Shown: positions 33,140-41,136, counted from the first letter of the stretch. The stretch is 64,000 bases of DNA from a candidate division KSB1 bacterium (GCA_034506175.1 JAPDQB010000012.1:62001-126000); one strand, 5' to 3'. Numbers and translations are program-made. Notes: generated by a model from the letters alone, not told the origin.

Positions 33140-34054
33140 ATGACGACACAAACGCTGATTGAGAAAGTTCGCGAACAGATTGGGCCGCTTGATTCACAAA
33201 GCGAGCAGGCCGTTGCGGCCGCCATGAAGATCTTGCGAGGCGCTCAAACAGAACCGCCATCGCAGTCGCCGGAGGAAAAATTTCTCAGCCACAACATCAC
33301 GCTGGAAGAATACAAAGCCCTTCCGCGCGAGGAAAAAAGCCGCTATCACGACGAAGCCGAAGAGCTAAACTGGCGTTGGGTGGAAAAGCAGCTCAATAGC
33401 CTTCAGGCAAAATGGCTCATGGTTGTCGATGGCCAGGTGGTGTTGCATGGTGCGACACTGAAAAACTTTCCGGACGACGACGAGCTTCTCGCACTCTGCG
33501 AGAAGACCGGAAAGTATCCTTTTGCCTTTTTTAGCCCGAAAGTCTTTGCCATTGAGGAGCCTCACACGACCTGGCATACCACCAAAGACCCGGACGACGT
33601 TTATCCCGCCGTAGCCATTGCACTTTTAGGCAATAACAACCGCGTTCAAACAGAAGCAGATTTAAACACAGGTGCTGTGGATTGTTACGCAGCGTTGGAA
33701 TTGCTGACCCAAAGCGGAATCATCGAGGTTCTACCTGAAGATCTCGTACGCATGTCAAAGCATTTGGGTCAAACTTTTTTCTATTTTACTTATCCGGTAC
33801 AACTTGAATTAAAAGATGCAATCGGCAAAAATCGCCAATGTCAAACAACCGTTATCTGTGTCAATGACTGGAGCGACGGCCCATTCACTGCCATTAATCC
33901 CACTCGTACTGTCCTGCTCGGCCGCAGCGTTCTGTTGGAACTGCAGCCGCGTCTTGTCCTCGATTTTGCCGCCAGGCGCACAGAAGTTCAATTTGTCGAA
34001 GCGGCGAGTCAGTTTTTTCAATCGGGCCGTTTCCGCAAAATCATGACAATGTGA
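33140..34054 (+). CDS. DUF5678-like plus retropepsin-like domain, copy 2 (NTG site)
   Basis: A protein of 304 residues, homologous along its length to the proteins at 27175 and 42294. Same order: TLIEKVREQIGPLDSQSEQA helix region, then WLMVVDGQVVLHGATLKNFP and GKYPFAFFSPKV, then the aspartic-protease-like part with ADLNTGAVD. The catalytic Asp is Asn at residue 176 (codon 33665-33667, aac). The rest of the domain, RTVLLGRSVLLELQPRLVLD, is intact. The last 14 residues (from QFFQSGRF) have no match in copy 1 and are read from the antisense of a methyltransferase pseudogene. The original stop seems lost at that boundary. A substituted Asp suggests a non-catalytic or binding role for this copy. 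Confidence 0.72.
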   Translation: MTTQTLIEKVREQIGPLDSQSEQAVAAAMKILRGAQTEPPSQSPEEKFLSHNITLEEYKALPREEKSRYHDEAEELNWRWVEKQLNSLQAKWLMVVDGQVVLHGATLKNFPDDDELLALCEKTGKYPFAFFSPKVFAIEEPHTTWHTTKDPDDVYPAVAIALLGNNNRVQTEADLNTGAVDCYAALELLTQSGIIEVLPEDLVRMSKHLGQTFFYFTYPVQLELKDAIGKNRQCQTTVICVNDWSDGPFTAINPTRTVLLGRSVLLELQPRLVLDFAARRTEVQFVEAASQFFQSGRFRKIMTM

Positions 34055-34604
34055 TCGCCCCAATTCCGCCACAGCGGGCAGCCTGCCAGCCTCTCTTCGC
34101 AATTTAAAAGAACAGCAAAGCTTTTTTGATGTCGCGCGACGGCGTGCAAATACGGCGGCGGCACGAATAATCCCAGCGCAAATTGCTTTTCAATTTTAAA
34201 AAAAGGGGAAAAGCTTGCCGCCACGAACCGGCGCGAGTGATAAAAAGTTTGCACGCGGCGCCATGATGCTGAATCAATTCTTTCGTGCTCTCGACACCGC
34301 CGGGCCAGAACGCGACGTTATTTGAAAATCCGGCCTCCGCGATTTTTTCGTTCGCGACGGCGAGCATTCCGGGAGATGGTTCGACGGCGACAATGTCATG
34401 GCCGCGACGCGCGAAAAACAGCGCATCGGTGCCGGTGCCGCAGCCGATTTCAAGCAGGCGCGCGCCACGGTCGAAGGTTGACGCGGCGGCGCTTTGCACG
34501 CGGCGGCGCATCCATTGAAAAATGCGGTTGCAAGATTCTGCCGCATCATAATTGATTGCGACCTCATCAAATGCCGTGCTGGTTGAGAGAACTGAATGCG
34601 GCAT
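34018..34604 (-). pseudogene. Class I SAM methyltransferase, internal deletion and frameshift
   Basis: From ATG 34604 the first 90 residues are a good methyltransferase start: AFDEVAINYDAAESCNRIFQ, then LLEIGCGTGTDALFFARRGH and VAVEPSPGMLAVA. After about position 34280 the frame loses similarity and stops at 34104. In another frame, ending at 34018, the text LFVPPPYLHAVARHQKSFA and WRNWGDHIVMILRKRP matches the usual C-terminus of this methyltransferase group. The middle third is too short, so a segment of roughly 100 residues has been deleted with loss of frame. The 3' end overlaps the neighbouring convergent gene by 37 bases. Confidence 0.65.
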
Positions 34605-34659
34605 GGCGTTCCTCAAAAACGGCTGAAGCATCGTCCTGACCGATCGAATCGAGAGAAAT

Positions 34660-35253
34660 TTACTTCAGTGTCAACAAATAATCCGCCATCGCCTCGAGCT
34701 CGGCTTTGGGAAGATCTTTGAAAGTCGGCATCAACGAATCTTTCACGAAGGCTTGGGGATTGACGAAGTGGTCGATGAGCCACTTTTTATCGTGCTTGGC
34801 GCCGACGCCGGCCAGATTCGGACCGACTTCCTTGCCGATGCCGTTGATCATGTGGCAATTTCGGCAGGTCTCGCGCGTCATGACGAAACCGGCAGTGACA
34901 AAATTCGCTGCCGCGGCATCGGCTTTTTCGCGATGCTTCAAGTAAGCAATCATGGCCAAAATTTCTTCGCCGAAGGTTCTTTTCTTTCTGCGCTCGGAGG
35001 TGTCCTGGCGCAAAACGTTTTCCAATTTCAATGCCACGACGTGTTCGGCTAATTTGGTCGAATCCCAGGCGGCTTTGATCGGCGTGAATTGCTTCGCGCC
35101 CTGATTGTGGCAGTCGCCGCATTTTTTCAAAGCATAAATTTGGCGGCCGGCCAGCGCCGAGATGTCGACTTGCGCCCAGGCTGTAGCCGCGCTGACCAAT
35201 AAAGCAAACAACGTCATCAAAGCCGTTCGAGTCAATGCCACTGTCCTCTTCAT
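34660..35253 (-). CDS. Diheme c-type cytochrome
   Basis: A protein of 197 residues with a cleavable signal peptide (TALMTLFALLVSAATAWAQ). It contains two classical heme c sites: C45-G-D-C48-H49 and C130-R-N-C133-H134. The second domain continues NGIGKEVGPNLAGVGAKHDK and LMPTFKDLPKAELEAMADYL, the typical class I cytochrome c ending with the axial Met in SLMPTF. It works in the periplasm as an electron carrier or terminal part of a respiratory or extracellular chain. It lies 22 bases behind the CX4CH lipoprotein gene at 35276, so both are likely in one operon with the DUF5777-like barrel gene. Confidence 0.9.
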   Translation of the reverse strand: MKRTVALTRTALMTLFALLVSAATAWAQVDISALAGRQIYALKKCGDCHNQGAKQFTPIKAAWDSTKLAEHVVALKLENVLRQDTSERRKKRTFGEEILAMIAYLKHREKADAAAANFVTAGFVMTRETCRNCHMINGIGKEVGPNLAGVGAKHDKKWLIDHFVNPQAFVKDSLMPTFKDLPKAELEAMADYLLTLK

Positions 35254-35275
35254 AGCTCCTCACATTTGTTGAAAT

Positions 35276-35710
35276 TTAATTGTTTTGCGCGCCGCGATTG
35301 ATCCAGGCTCTGATCGAGTCGGTTTCGGCCTGGCTCAACGCTGCGCTTCCCAGCGGCATGCGGCTGCCGGTGGCGGCGTTGCCAATGACCTTCAAATATA
35401 AGGCGCTGTTATTGGCGTTTCCCGCTGCAACGCGGGGCCTGCCATACGCCGAGTTGATGCCCACCAAGGTCGAGAAAGAATCGCCGGCGCGCAACGACAT
35501 GGGGGCGCCGCCGCCGGGATGGCAGCCGGCATTAACGCATTTCGGCGTGAAAATGTTGGTTTGAATGCTCGAAAGCGTCGCCCGCAGTCCCGATGGCGGT
35601 GGTTGCTGTTGGGCGTTGGGCAGTTCATGCTCGCAGGCCGTCAATAACACCGCCAGGCCGAACATCAACAAGCTTCCCGTCACAGTTTTGGCAAAAAAGC
35701 TTTTGCGCAT
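35276..35710 (-). CDS. CX4CH cytochrome-like lipoprotein, second copy
   Basis: A protein of 144 residues from ATG 35710, which has AAGGAG upstream. The lipobox LLTAC gives Cys26. The mature part shows C58-VNAG-C63-H64, SGLRATLSSIQTNIFTPK and NNSALYLKVIGNAATGSRMP, ending IRAWINRGA. This is a paralogue of 32534-32989 with identical positions of all three key residues. It probably carries one heme c through the unusual CX4CH motif and sits anchored to a membrane. Gene neighbours are a barrel fusion with the same motif and the diheme cytochrome. Confidence 0.78.
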   Translation of the reverse strand: MRKSFFAKTVTGSLLMFGLAVLLTACEHELPNAQQQPPPSGLRATLSSIQTNIFTPKCVNAGCHPGGGAPMSLRAGDSFSTLVGINSAYGRPRVAAGNANNSALYLKVIGNAATGSRMPLGSAALSQAETDSIRAWINRGAQNN

Positions 35711-35744
35711 ACGATCTCCTTGCGTCATTTGATAAAGGCAACCA

Positions 35745-37052
35745 TCATAAGGGATAATTCAAAACCCGATAGATATTGAAACCGAGGCGGAAATCGCCGC
35801 CGGCAAAATCGAAATCACCGCCGCTCATGTATTGATTCGTCGTGTTGCCGGCGGAATTTGTCACGAAAATATGAAAGACGTGACCACCGGCTTTGATTTC
35901 AAGTCCGGTTACAAAGGTATCAAAAAATGTTACTTTCCCATTTTTAACCGGCGGATTGCCGAGGGTGGCGGCAGTTCCATCGCCCGAGAGTATCGGCACG
36001 ATCTCGGCAAAGAGCGAATATTTCTGGCTCAAGGCAATTCTGCCGGCAAGGCCAAGCGTGAAGAGCGGATCTTCGTCGGTCATCGCGACATTGCCGTTCA
36101 ACAGAATGCCGGGAACCGCCAGCAGCGACAATCGGTTTCCAAGCTGTTTGCTCAGCGGCAGTTGCGCGAAGAGCGCGAAGCGCTCGCCGGCGGTGCGGCT
36201 GAGATTTTTGGGGCTGGCGCTGAGATCAGCCGGGTCGGGCACGCCAGCGGCCGTGGCCCAATCGACGCCGGCATAGATCGCCGCGGAAATCGGCGTACCG
36301 CCCTCGGTGGTTTCGCGCAGCAGCCGGTATTTGCCGGCGATTTCAAACGTGGCGTTGACCTTCGAGCGTTCCACCGTGACCAAAAAACGATTTGATAATG
36401 GAAAACCCAACTGCGTCAGCATCGAGCTGCCGCCGTCGAGGCCGAATAGTTGATCGAAACCGACGTTGGTCGGCGCGTTGAATTTGTGCGCGATGCGGTA
36501 AAGAAAAGAGCCTTTCTCCAAAGTTTCCGCGGTTTGCAAATTCGCCAACGTCAAACCGGGAAACGCCGCGGCATATTTCATTTTGGGCGACTCGGCTTTC
36601 ATGCCGGCCGGCAGCGATTTGATCCAAGCTTCAAAGGCTGCGATTTCCTGCGCGGCCAGCGGCCTGCCGTCACGCGGCATGCGGTCGCCTTTGATGCCGG
36701 GCGCGCCGTACAATTTTTTAATCAAATAACTGTTGGCTGGGTCTCCAGGCTTGACGCGCAGCCACTGCGTGTCTGCGCTTTTCACGCCGACGAGATTGGC
36801 AACCAACATTTCTTCCGACATGTCGAGGCCCTTGGGAGCATTGGCCCCGACGTGACAACCGGCAAACGCGCATTTCTCTTCAACAATTGCCTGCACACGT
36901 TCGAGCAGGTTGTCTTGAGGCGTGAACAATCGTTTTGATTCCGGCGGTTTCACGAACGCTGGGCCATCGCCAGCCATAACGGTGGCGGTTCCGGCCAGCA
37001 AAAATGTTAACATGATTGAGCCGGCACACATGCGCAACAGGTTTCGAAGCAT
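35745..37052 (-). CDS. CX4CH domain fused to DUF5777-like beta-barrel
   Basis: A protein of 435 residues from ATG 37052, which has GGAGG upstream. A signal peptide runs to about residue 27. Next comes a heme-like domain with C61-AFAG-C66-H67, WLRVKPGDPANSYLIKKLYG and RMPRDGRPLAAQEIAAFEAWI. From about residue 170 to the end the sequence is a beta-rich barrel of the DUF5777 type: FLYRIAHKFNAPTNVGFDQL, then alternating aromatic strands (ERFALFAQLPLSKQLGNRLS, RIALSQKYSLFAEIVP). The fusion suggests a heme-like electron carrier attached to an outer-membrane barrel, possibly an electron conduit, but this is inference. An upstream in-frame start exists at 37142 but lacks coding character. Confidence 0.78.
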   Translation of the reverse strand: MLRNLLRMCAGSIMLTFLLAGTATVMAGDGPAFVKPPESKRLFTPQDNLLERVQAIVEEKCAFAGCHVGANAPKGLDMSEEMLVANLVGVKSADTQWLRVKPGDPANSYLIKKLYGAPGIKGDRMPRDGRPLAAQEIAAFEAWIKSLPAGMKAESPKMKYAAAFPGLTLANLQTAETLEKGSFLYRIAHKFNAPTNVGFDQLFGLDGGSSMLTQLGFPLSNRFLVTVERSKVNATFEIAGKYRLLRETTEGGTPISAAIYAGVDWATAAGVPDPADLSASPKNLSRTAGERFALFAQLPLSKQLGNRLSLLAVPGILLNGNVAMTDEDPLFTLGLAGRIALSQKYSLFAEIVPILSGDGTAATLGNPPVKNGKVTFFDTFVTGLEIKAGGHVFHIFVTNSAGNTTNQYMSGGDFDFAGGDFRLGFNIYRVLNYPL

Positions 37053-37090
37053 TTGTCCCTCCTTAACAGGTGGTGAAATAAGTTGTTTAT

Positions 37091-37489
37091 TCATTGCACG
37101 ACAATTTTTCCCGTGCCGTGGTTGCTGCGATGAATCGAGCAAAAATAATTGAACGTTCCGCTTTGATCGAACAAGACGGGATGCCGCTCATTCGGGCTCA
37201 AATTCGGCGACGGATCAAAAAGATTTTCAACGTTTCCCGGCAGGCCGCTGGTGACGTCGTGCCTGACATTGTCTTTGTTGATCCAGGTGACCGTCGTTCG
37301 GATTCTCACCGTCAGCGTCGCAGGATCAAAACCGGTTGAGAGAATCCACACCTCGTTTGGCCCGCGAACATCGGGCTGCAAGGGATTTTCCGCGCAGCGC
37401 CATTGCACAAAAGCCAACGCGACGAACAAGATCGTCAAAAACTTCGGACTTCGGACTTGACGGTCTTGGATTTTTCTAAAAGACCACAT
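37091..37489 (-). CDS. Cupredoxin-like (blue copper) protein
   Basis: A protein of 132 residues from ATG 37489 with GGAGGAAAA upstream. A short hydrophobic N-terminal segment ends WRCAENP, a lipobox-like Cys. The mature domain has the cupredoxin pattern: VWILSTGFDPATLTVRIRTT, TWINKDNVRHDVTSG and the closing FNYFCSIHRSNHGTGKIVVQ. Copper ligands H (VRHD), C and H (CSIH) are present. The usual axial Met three residues after the last His is Asn here. That could change the copper site or be compensated by the next His. It overlaps the upstream glycosyltransferase gene by 14 bases. Function as periplasmic electron carrier is likely. Confidence 0.78.
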   Translation of the reverse strand: MWSFRKIQDRQVRSPKFLTILFVALAFVQWRCAENPLQPDVRGPNEVWILSTGFDPATLTVRIRTTVTWINKDNVRHDVTSGLPGNVENLFDPSPNLSPNERHPVLFDQSGTFNYFCSIHRSNHGTGKIVVQ

Positions 37490-39638
37490 GATTTTCCTCC
37501 ACCTCTTCAAGCCACAAACCGCTCCGCCTTATTTCATGCAGGCGATGGGACAGCGCTTCTTTAATGCGATGACGATGATTGTTGGTAAATAATTTGATTT
37601 GGCCCGGCGCCGCCACCACGGCCTCTTCGTTTAAATTTAAATGCGCGGTTTTGCGCCGAATGCGCCGCCGATAAGCAGTGAAGAGCAGCCTTTCGAGATA
37701 ATCAAAAACCCGGCCGGAGAAAATTTTTTCCGCCAGCATTTTGGCGCGGCTCGCTTCGGCAAAATGCCGCGATTTGACCGGCTTCTCGCGGCGGCGCTGC
37801 GGCAAATGCGCATAGATCCACGCATTCGCCGCCTGGAATTTTTCGCAATGCTCGAAGCCGCTCAACGGCCGGAGAAAGGCAATCTGATGCGCCACAAAGA
37901 AATCGCTTTCGTCGAGACGGAGATGATCGAGATCGAGCAGGCAGTTCAGGCAAATTGTTTGGCGTTTGCCGAGCAATTTCAGCAAAAGAACCAATGCGAC
38001 ATACACCGTCCACAGCCGGCGCGGCGCGGTGATGATGAACACGTCAATATCGTCGGCTTGCTGGCAATTCTCAAACGCCATGGCGCCGGAGAGCGCGAGG
38101 CTGCGCACGAACGGAAAATTGATGATCAAGCGCAGCAGCCAGGCGTTTTTTTGCAAAAGCAGCCGGCTTTGCTGCCGACGCTGCTCGCGCGCCGCCACGA
38201 TGTGGCTGCGGCCACGAATAAAATACAAACAATTATTGCGCTCGATGACGCCGCGCTGCTCGCAACCCGATAATGCCGCATTGACTTCATTCAACGAAGC
38301 CTCACAGGCGAACAAGCCGTCATGAATCTCCTCGGGGCGCAAGGGATAATCGAAAAGATCGGCGTAGGCCAGCGTTTGTAAAACCGCTTCGCGAATTGCC
38401 GCGCCGTTTTTTGCGGCTGAGGCAAAAAGCTGTTGATGAGGGTGAGCCGCGCCGTTGCCAGGCGTTGAGCCGGATGCAAAGTTCATCCTGAAGCCGTTTC
38501 GAGGACATGCATAAACGGACTCATAAATCTGCCGCGTCGCGTGCGCCGTTTGCTGCCAGGAAAACTCCAGCGCGCGTTGGCGGCCGGCGGCGATGAGTTT
38601 TTGCCGTAGCGCCGTGTCCAAAAGCATTCGTTCCATTTTGGCGGCCCAGGCCTCCGCATCGCCGGAACAGAGCATGTCGTGATCGGCGGCTAATTCGCGC
38701 ATGGCGGAATTGGCGGCCGCCAAAACCGGCACGCCGCTCGCCATGGCTTCGAGCAGGGGAAATCCGAAGCCTTCGTGCAACGAAGGCAGCGCAAACAATT
38801 CCGCGCCTTGATAAAGCGGCAGAATATCGGCCTCGGCAACATAACCGAGACAGCGAACCGCGTCTTGAACATTTTCGCGCGCCAGCGCTTTTTTCACCTC
38901 GGGCTGGCCATTGCCGGGAAGGCCAGCCAAAACCAGCAACAAATCGCGATGACCGCGATCGCGCAAGCGGCGAAAAGCCGAAATGAGCAGCGGCAGATTT
39001 TTTCTTTTTTCGAGCGTGCCGAGGAACAAAATGTAGGGCGCATTCAAAACATAACGCGCCCGCACGCGCTCGATTTCTTCCGCGGAAACCGTTGAAAAAA
39101 ATTTGGCATCGACGCCGGACGGCACGACGCGCAGTTTGTTTTCGTCAAACTTTTTTTCGGCTTGAAACAGCCGGCGGACGTCATCAGCGGTTGATTGCGA
39201 GACGGCGATAACCGCCTCCGCCGCCTGCCAGGCGCCTCGAATGGCCTGCTGAAAATAGAAACGTTTGATTGGCGGATAAAGCTGCGGATGGAGAAAGAAC
39301 GCGACGTCGTGAAACGTCGAGACCCGCCGCATCGCGCCGGGAAAGCAGGGCAGGCTGTAATGCAAGCCGTGCCAAACATCGACGCGGCAGCGGCGGCCGT
39401 CGGCGCCGGCCATCAAGTGCTGCCACAGCAAGCGTGACGGCCGGGAAAAATCGGGCAAGTGAACAAAGGTAAAATTATCCGGCAGCGCGCCAAAAAAGTT
39501 TTGGGTGCCGACTTTGACAAAGAGCGCGTATTCATTTTGATCGTCAATCTGCGCCAACGCCTTGATCAGGCCGCAGATATATTTTCCCGCTCCGGCCACG
39601 GTCGTTGGCAGGCTGCTGGCGTCGATTCCAATCCGCAC
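37476..39638 (-). CDS. GT4 glycosyltransferase fused to nucleotidyltransferase-like domain
   Basis: A protein of 720 residues. The first ~375 residues are a GT4 enzyme: MRIGIDASSLPTTVAGAGKY, VISVFHDV-like STFHDVAFFLHP, PYILFLGTLEKRKNLPLLIS and ALPSLHEGFGFPLLEAMASG, the E-x7-E donor-binding block. About 40 linker residues follow. The part from ~415 on matches nucleotidyltransferase-like proteins: AVLQTLAYADLFDYPLRPEE, FVRSLALSGAMAFENCQQAD then DIDVFIITAPRRLW. The DID motif may bind metal. This second domain is often coded separately beside glycosyltransferase genes; here both are one chain. It is likely a glycan assembly enzyme. The next gene downstream (cupredoxin) starts inside its last codons. 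Confidence 0.8.
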   Translation of the reverse strand: MRIGIDASSLPTTVAGAGKYICGLIKALAQIDDQNEYALFVKVGTQNFFGALPDNFTFVHLPDFSRPSRLLWQHLMAGADGRRCRVDVWHGLHYSLPCFPGAMRRVSTFHDVAFFLHPQLYPPIKRFYFQQAIRGAWQAAEAVIAVSQSTADDVRRLFQAEKKFDENKLRVVPSGVDAKFFSTVSAEEIERVRARYVLNAPYILFLGTLEKRKNLPLLISAFRRLRDRGHRDLLLVLAGLPGNGQPEVKKALARENVQDAVRCLGYVAEADILPLYQGAELFALPSLHEGFGFPLLEAMASGVPVLAAANSAMRELAADHDMLCSGDAEAWAAKMERMLLDTALRQKLIAAGRQRALEFSWQQTAHATRQIYESVYACPRNGFRMNFASGSTPGNGAAHPHQQLFASAAKNGAAIREAVLQTLAYADLFDYPLRPEEIHDGLFACEASLNEVNAALSGCEQRGVIERNNCLYFIRGRSHIVAAREQRRQQSRLLLQKNAWLLRLIINFPFVRSLALSGAMAFENCQQADDIDVFIITAPRRLWTVYVALVLLLKLLGKRQTICLNCLLDLDHLRLDESDFFVAHQIAFLRPLSGFEHCEKFQAANAWIYAHLPQRRREKPVKSRHFAEASRAKMLAEKIFSGRVFDYLERLLFTAYRRRIRRKTAHLNLNEEAVVAAPGQIKLFTNNHRHRIKEALSHRLHEIRRSGLWLEEVEENHVVF

Positions 39639-39703
39639 GTCGAAGCTTCCTGGTTTCGTTTTACATTGAACTGCTCAACCGAATTTTGAAAAAGAGCGGT
39701 GGC

Positions 39704-40702
39704 TCACGCCGTTGAAGCCACGGCATAAGATGCCGGCCGCAACTTGCCGAAACGCTTGTGCGCCCAAAAGCCCAGCAGATAAACCGGCGCCATGAAGGCA
39801 AAACGCGGCTCGCTCATCATCGCAAAAACCAATCCGGTCAAGAGAACAGAGTACGTCATGATTTTCCCCCAATAGACAAGGCTTTTGCCGTCATCCAGTT
39901 GCGTTTGCCAGTGGCAAAATAAAATCACCAAGCCCTGCAGTGCCAAAACGCTGTAATGCGCGTGATGCGCGAAAGCCAGGTATGACATCAGCAAGGTTCC
40001 GATGCCGGCGCAAACACAGGCGTAAATTCGGCTGCCGGCAAGGCCGAGATGGACGACGGTGGTTCGTTTGGGAGGATTGGCGGCGCGGTCGTTTTTGTGA
40101 TCGATGTAATGAAAGAAAACCATGATGGCGATATACATGAAACCCAGGCTCACAGATAAAGCGATTGCCTGCGCCGGCAACGTTCCGCTTTGCGCGAAAT
40201 AACCGGCGGCCACCAAAATCGCAATGCTGGCGAAGCCGCCGAGAAATTCTCCCAGAAACGGCCGATACGCAAAGCGAAACGGCGGCAGCGAGTAAAACAA
40301 ACTCAACATCAAGCCGGGAAAAAAGAACCAGAGCAATTGCCACGACGCGAGCATCGCAAATAAAAAGGCCAGGGCCACGAGAACGCCGGCGGTCAGATAA
40401 AACAACCGCCACAGCTCCGGAATCGTCAACAGGCCGGCGGCAATGACTTTGCTGCCGCCCGAAACGTTCTTGGGCGCAGCCGGATTCGCCCGCGTCACTT
40501 CGATGGCGCGATCGGCCCCGCTTAGCCAATCATAAATCTCGTTGACGATGTGAGTGGGATAACCTTGCAGCAAGGCCGAGATCACCAAGACGAAAATAAA
40601 AACACTCCATTTGATGGCAATGCCGTTGAGGGCGGCGGCGGCGTTGCTCACCAGGCTGGCGTTAAACGCCCACACCAACACCGCCAGAATCCGAAAGAGC
40701 AT
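39704..40702 (-). CDS. UbiA-family prenyltransferase
   Basis: A protein of 332 residues from ATG 40702 (the frame is open upstream for 23 codons). It has about nine hydrophobic segments. First aspartate-rich motif NEIYDWLSGADRAIE and second motif HYIDHKNDRAANPPKRT (DxxxD) are those of UbiA/MenA enzymes, which bind polyprenyl diphosphate through Mg. It attaches a prenyl chain to an aromatic or other acceptor in the inner membrane. MenA is possible, but no other menaquinone genes are seen, and it could belong to the glycan/lipid locus. It sits 65 bases upstream of the GT4 fusion on the same strand. A direct repeat lies in its upstream region. Confidence 0.82.
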   Translation of the reverse strand: MLFRILAVLVWAFNASLVSNAAAALNGIAIKWSVFIFVLVISALLQGYPTHIVNEIYDWLSGADRAIEVTRANPAAPKNVSGGSKVIAAGLLTIPELWRLFYLTAGVLVALAFLFAMLASWQLLWFFFPGLMLSLFYSLPPFRFAYRPFLGEFLGGFASIAILVAAGYFAQSGTLPAQAIALSVSLGFMYIAIMVFFHYIDHKNDRAANPPKRTTVVHLGLAGSRIYACVCAGIGTLLMSYLAFAHHAHYSVLALQGLVILFCHWQTQLDDGKSLVYWGKIMTYSVLLTGLVFAMMSEPRFAFMAPVYLLGFWAHKRFGKLRPASYAVASTA

Positions 40703-40755
40703 GAAGGCGCCCTTCAACTTTGTGTGACAGAAATTTTTGTCAAAAGTCAAATCAG

Positions 40756-40790
40756 CTCGTATTTGGGTCATCGCGTCGAAGTTGGGTCAT
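40756..40790. repeat. Two direct copies of a 15-bp motif upstream of UbiA gene
   Basis: TTGGGTCAT occurs at 40763-40771 and 40782-40790, with TCG conserved 5-6 bases before each. The period is 19 bases, close to two helical turns. It lies 55-90 bases before the UbiA start and could be an operator for a dimeric regulator. Confidence 0.35.
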
Positions 40791-40799
40791 GCCGTTAAA

Positions 40800-41136
40800 A
40801 ATGCCATTAAATATGAACACAAAAAAATAAAAAAGCAAGCGGTTTGTAATGGAATCAGTTACAGGGGTGGCGCAAGTATCTTGCTTGCAGTCAGGATGAC
40901 TGTGCCACCTTTTGCACCGAAGACTGAGGCATTATAGCGGTTCCCGGCCTTGTTGGCGGGCCGCTGTGAAAAGCACTGTAACTCCAAAACGACAGGCGAA
41001 TTTCATGCCGGTAGGCGAGGCAATGTGATGTCTGGGTTTAACGTTTTGAATTTCAAGAAGCTAAACTTTTGGTTCCTCCGCTTGGCGCAGCGGGAGTATT
41101 CGCTCAACTTCACGATTGTTGTATTTCGAGAAACGA
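40800..41136. other. Intergenic region with structured repeats
   Basis: No plausible gene is visible in this stretch. It contains the three-stem structured element at 40866-40909. A second weaker hairpin lies near 40936-40966 (AGCGG, CCCG, then CGGG and CGCT). Several short GGCGAGGCAATG-like blocks follow at about 41010-41030. The content looks like interspersed non-coding repeats rather than a decayed gene. Confidence 0.4.
40866..40909. repeat. Three-stem (cloverleaf-like) inverted repeat
   Basis: An outer stem GGTGGC (40866-40871) pairs with GCCACC (40904-40909). Inside are two perfect hairpins: GCAAG-TAT-CTTGC at 40872-40884 and CAGTCA-GGA-TGACTG at 40888-40902. Such arrangements are typical of REP-like or small interspersed palindromic elements. 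There is no neighbouring transposase. Confidence 0.6.
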
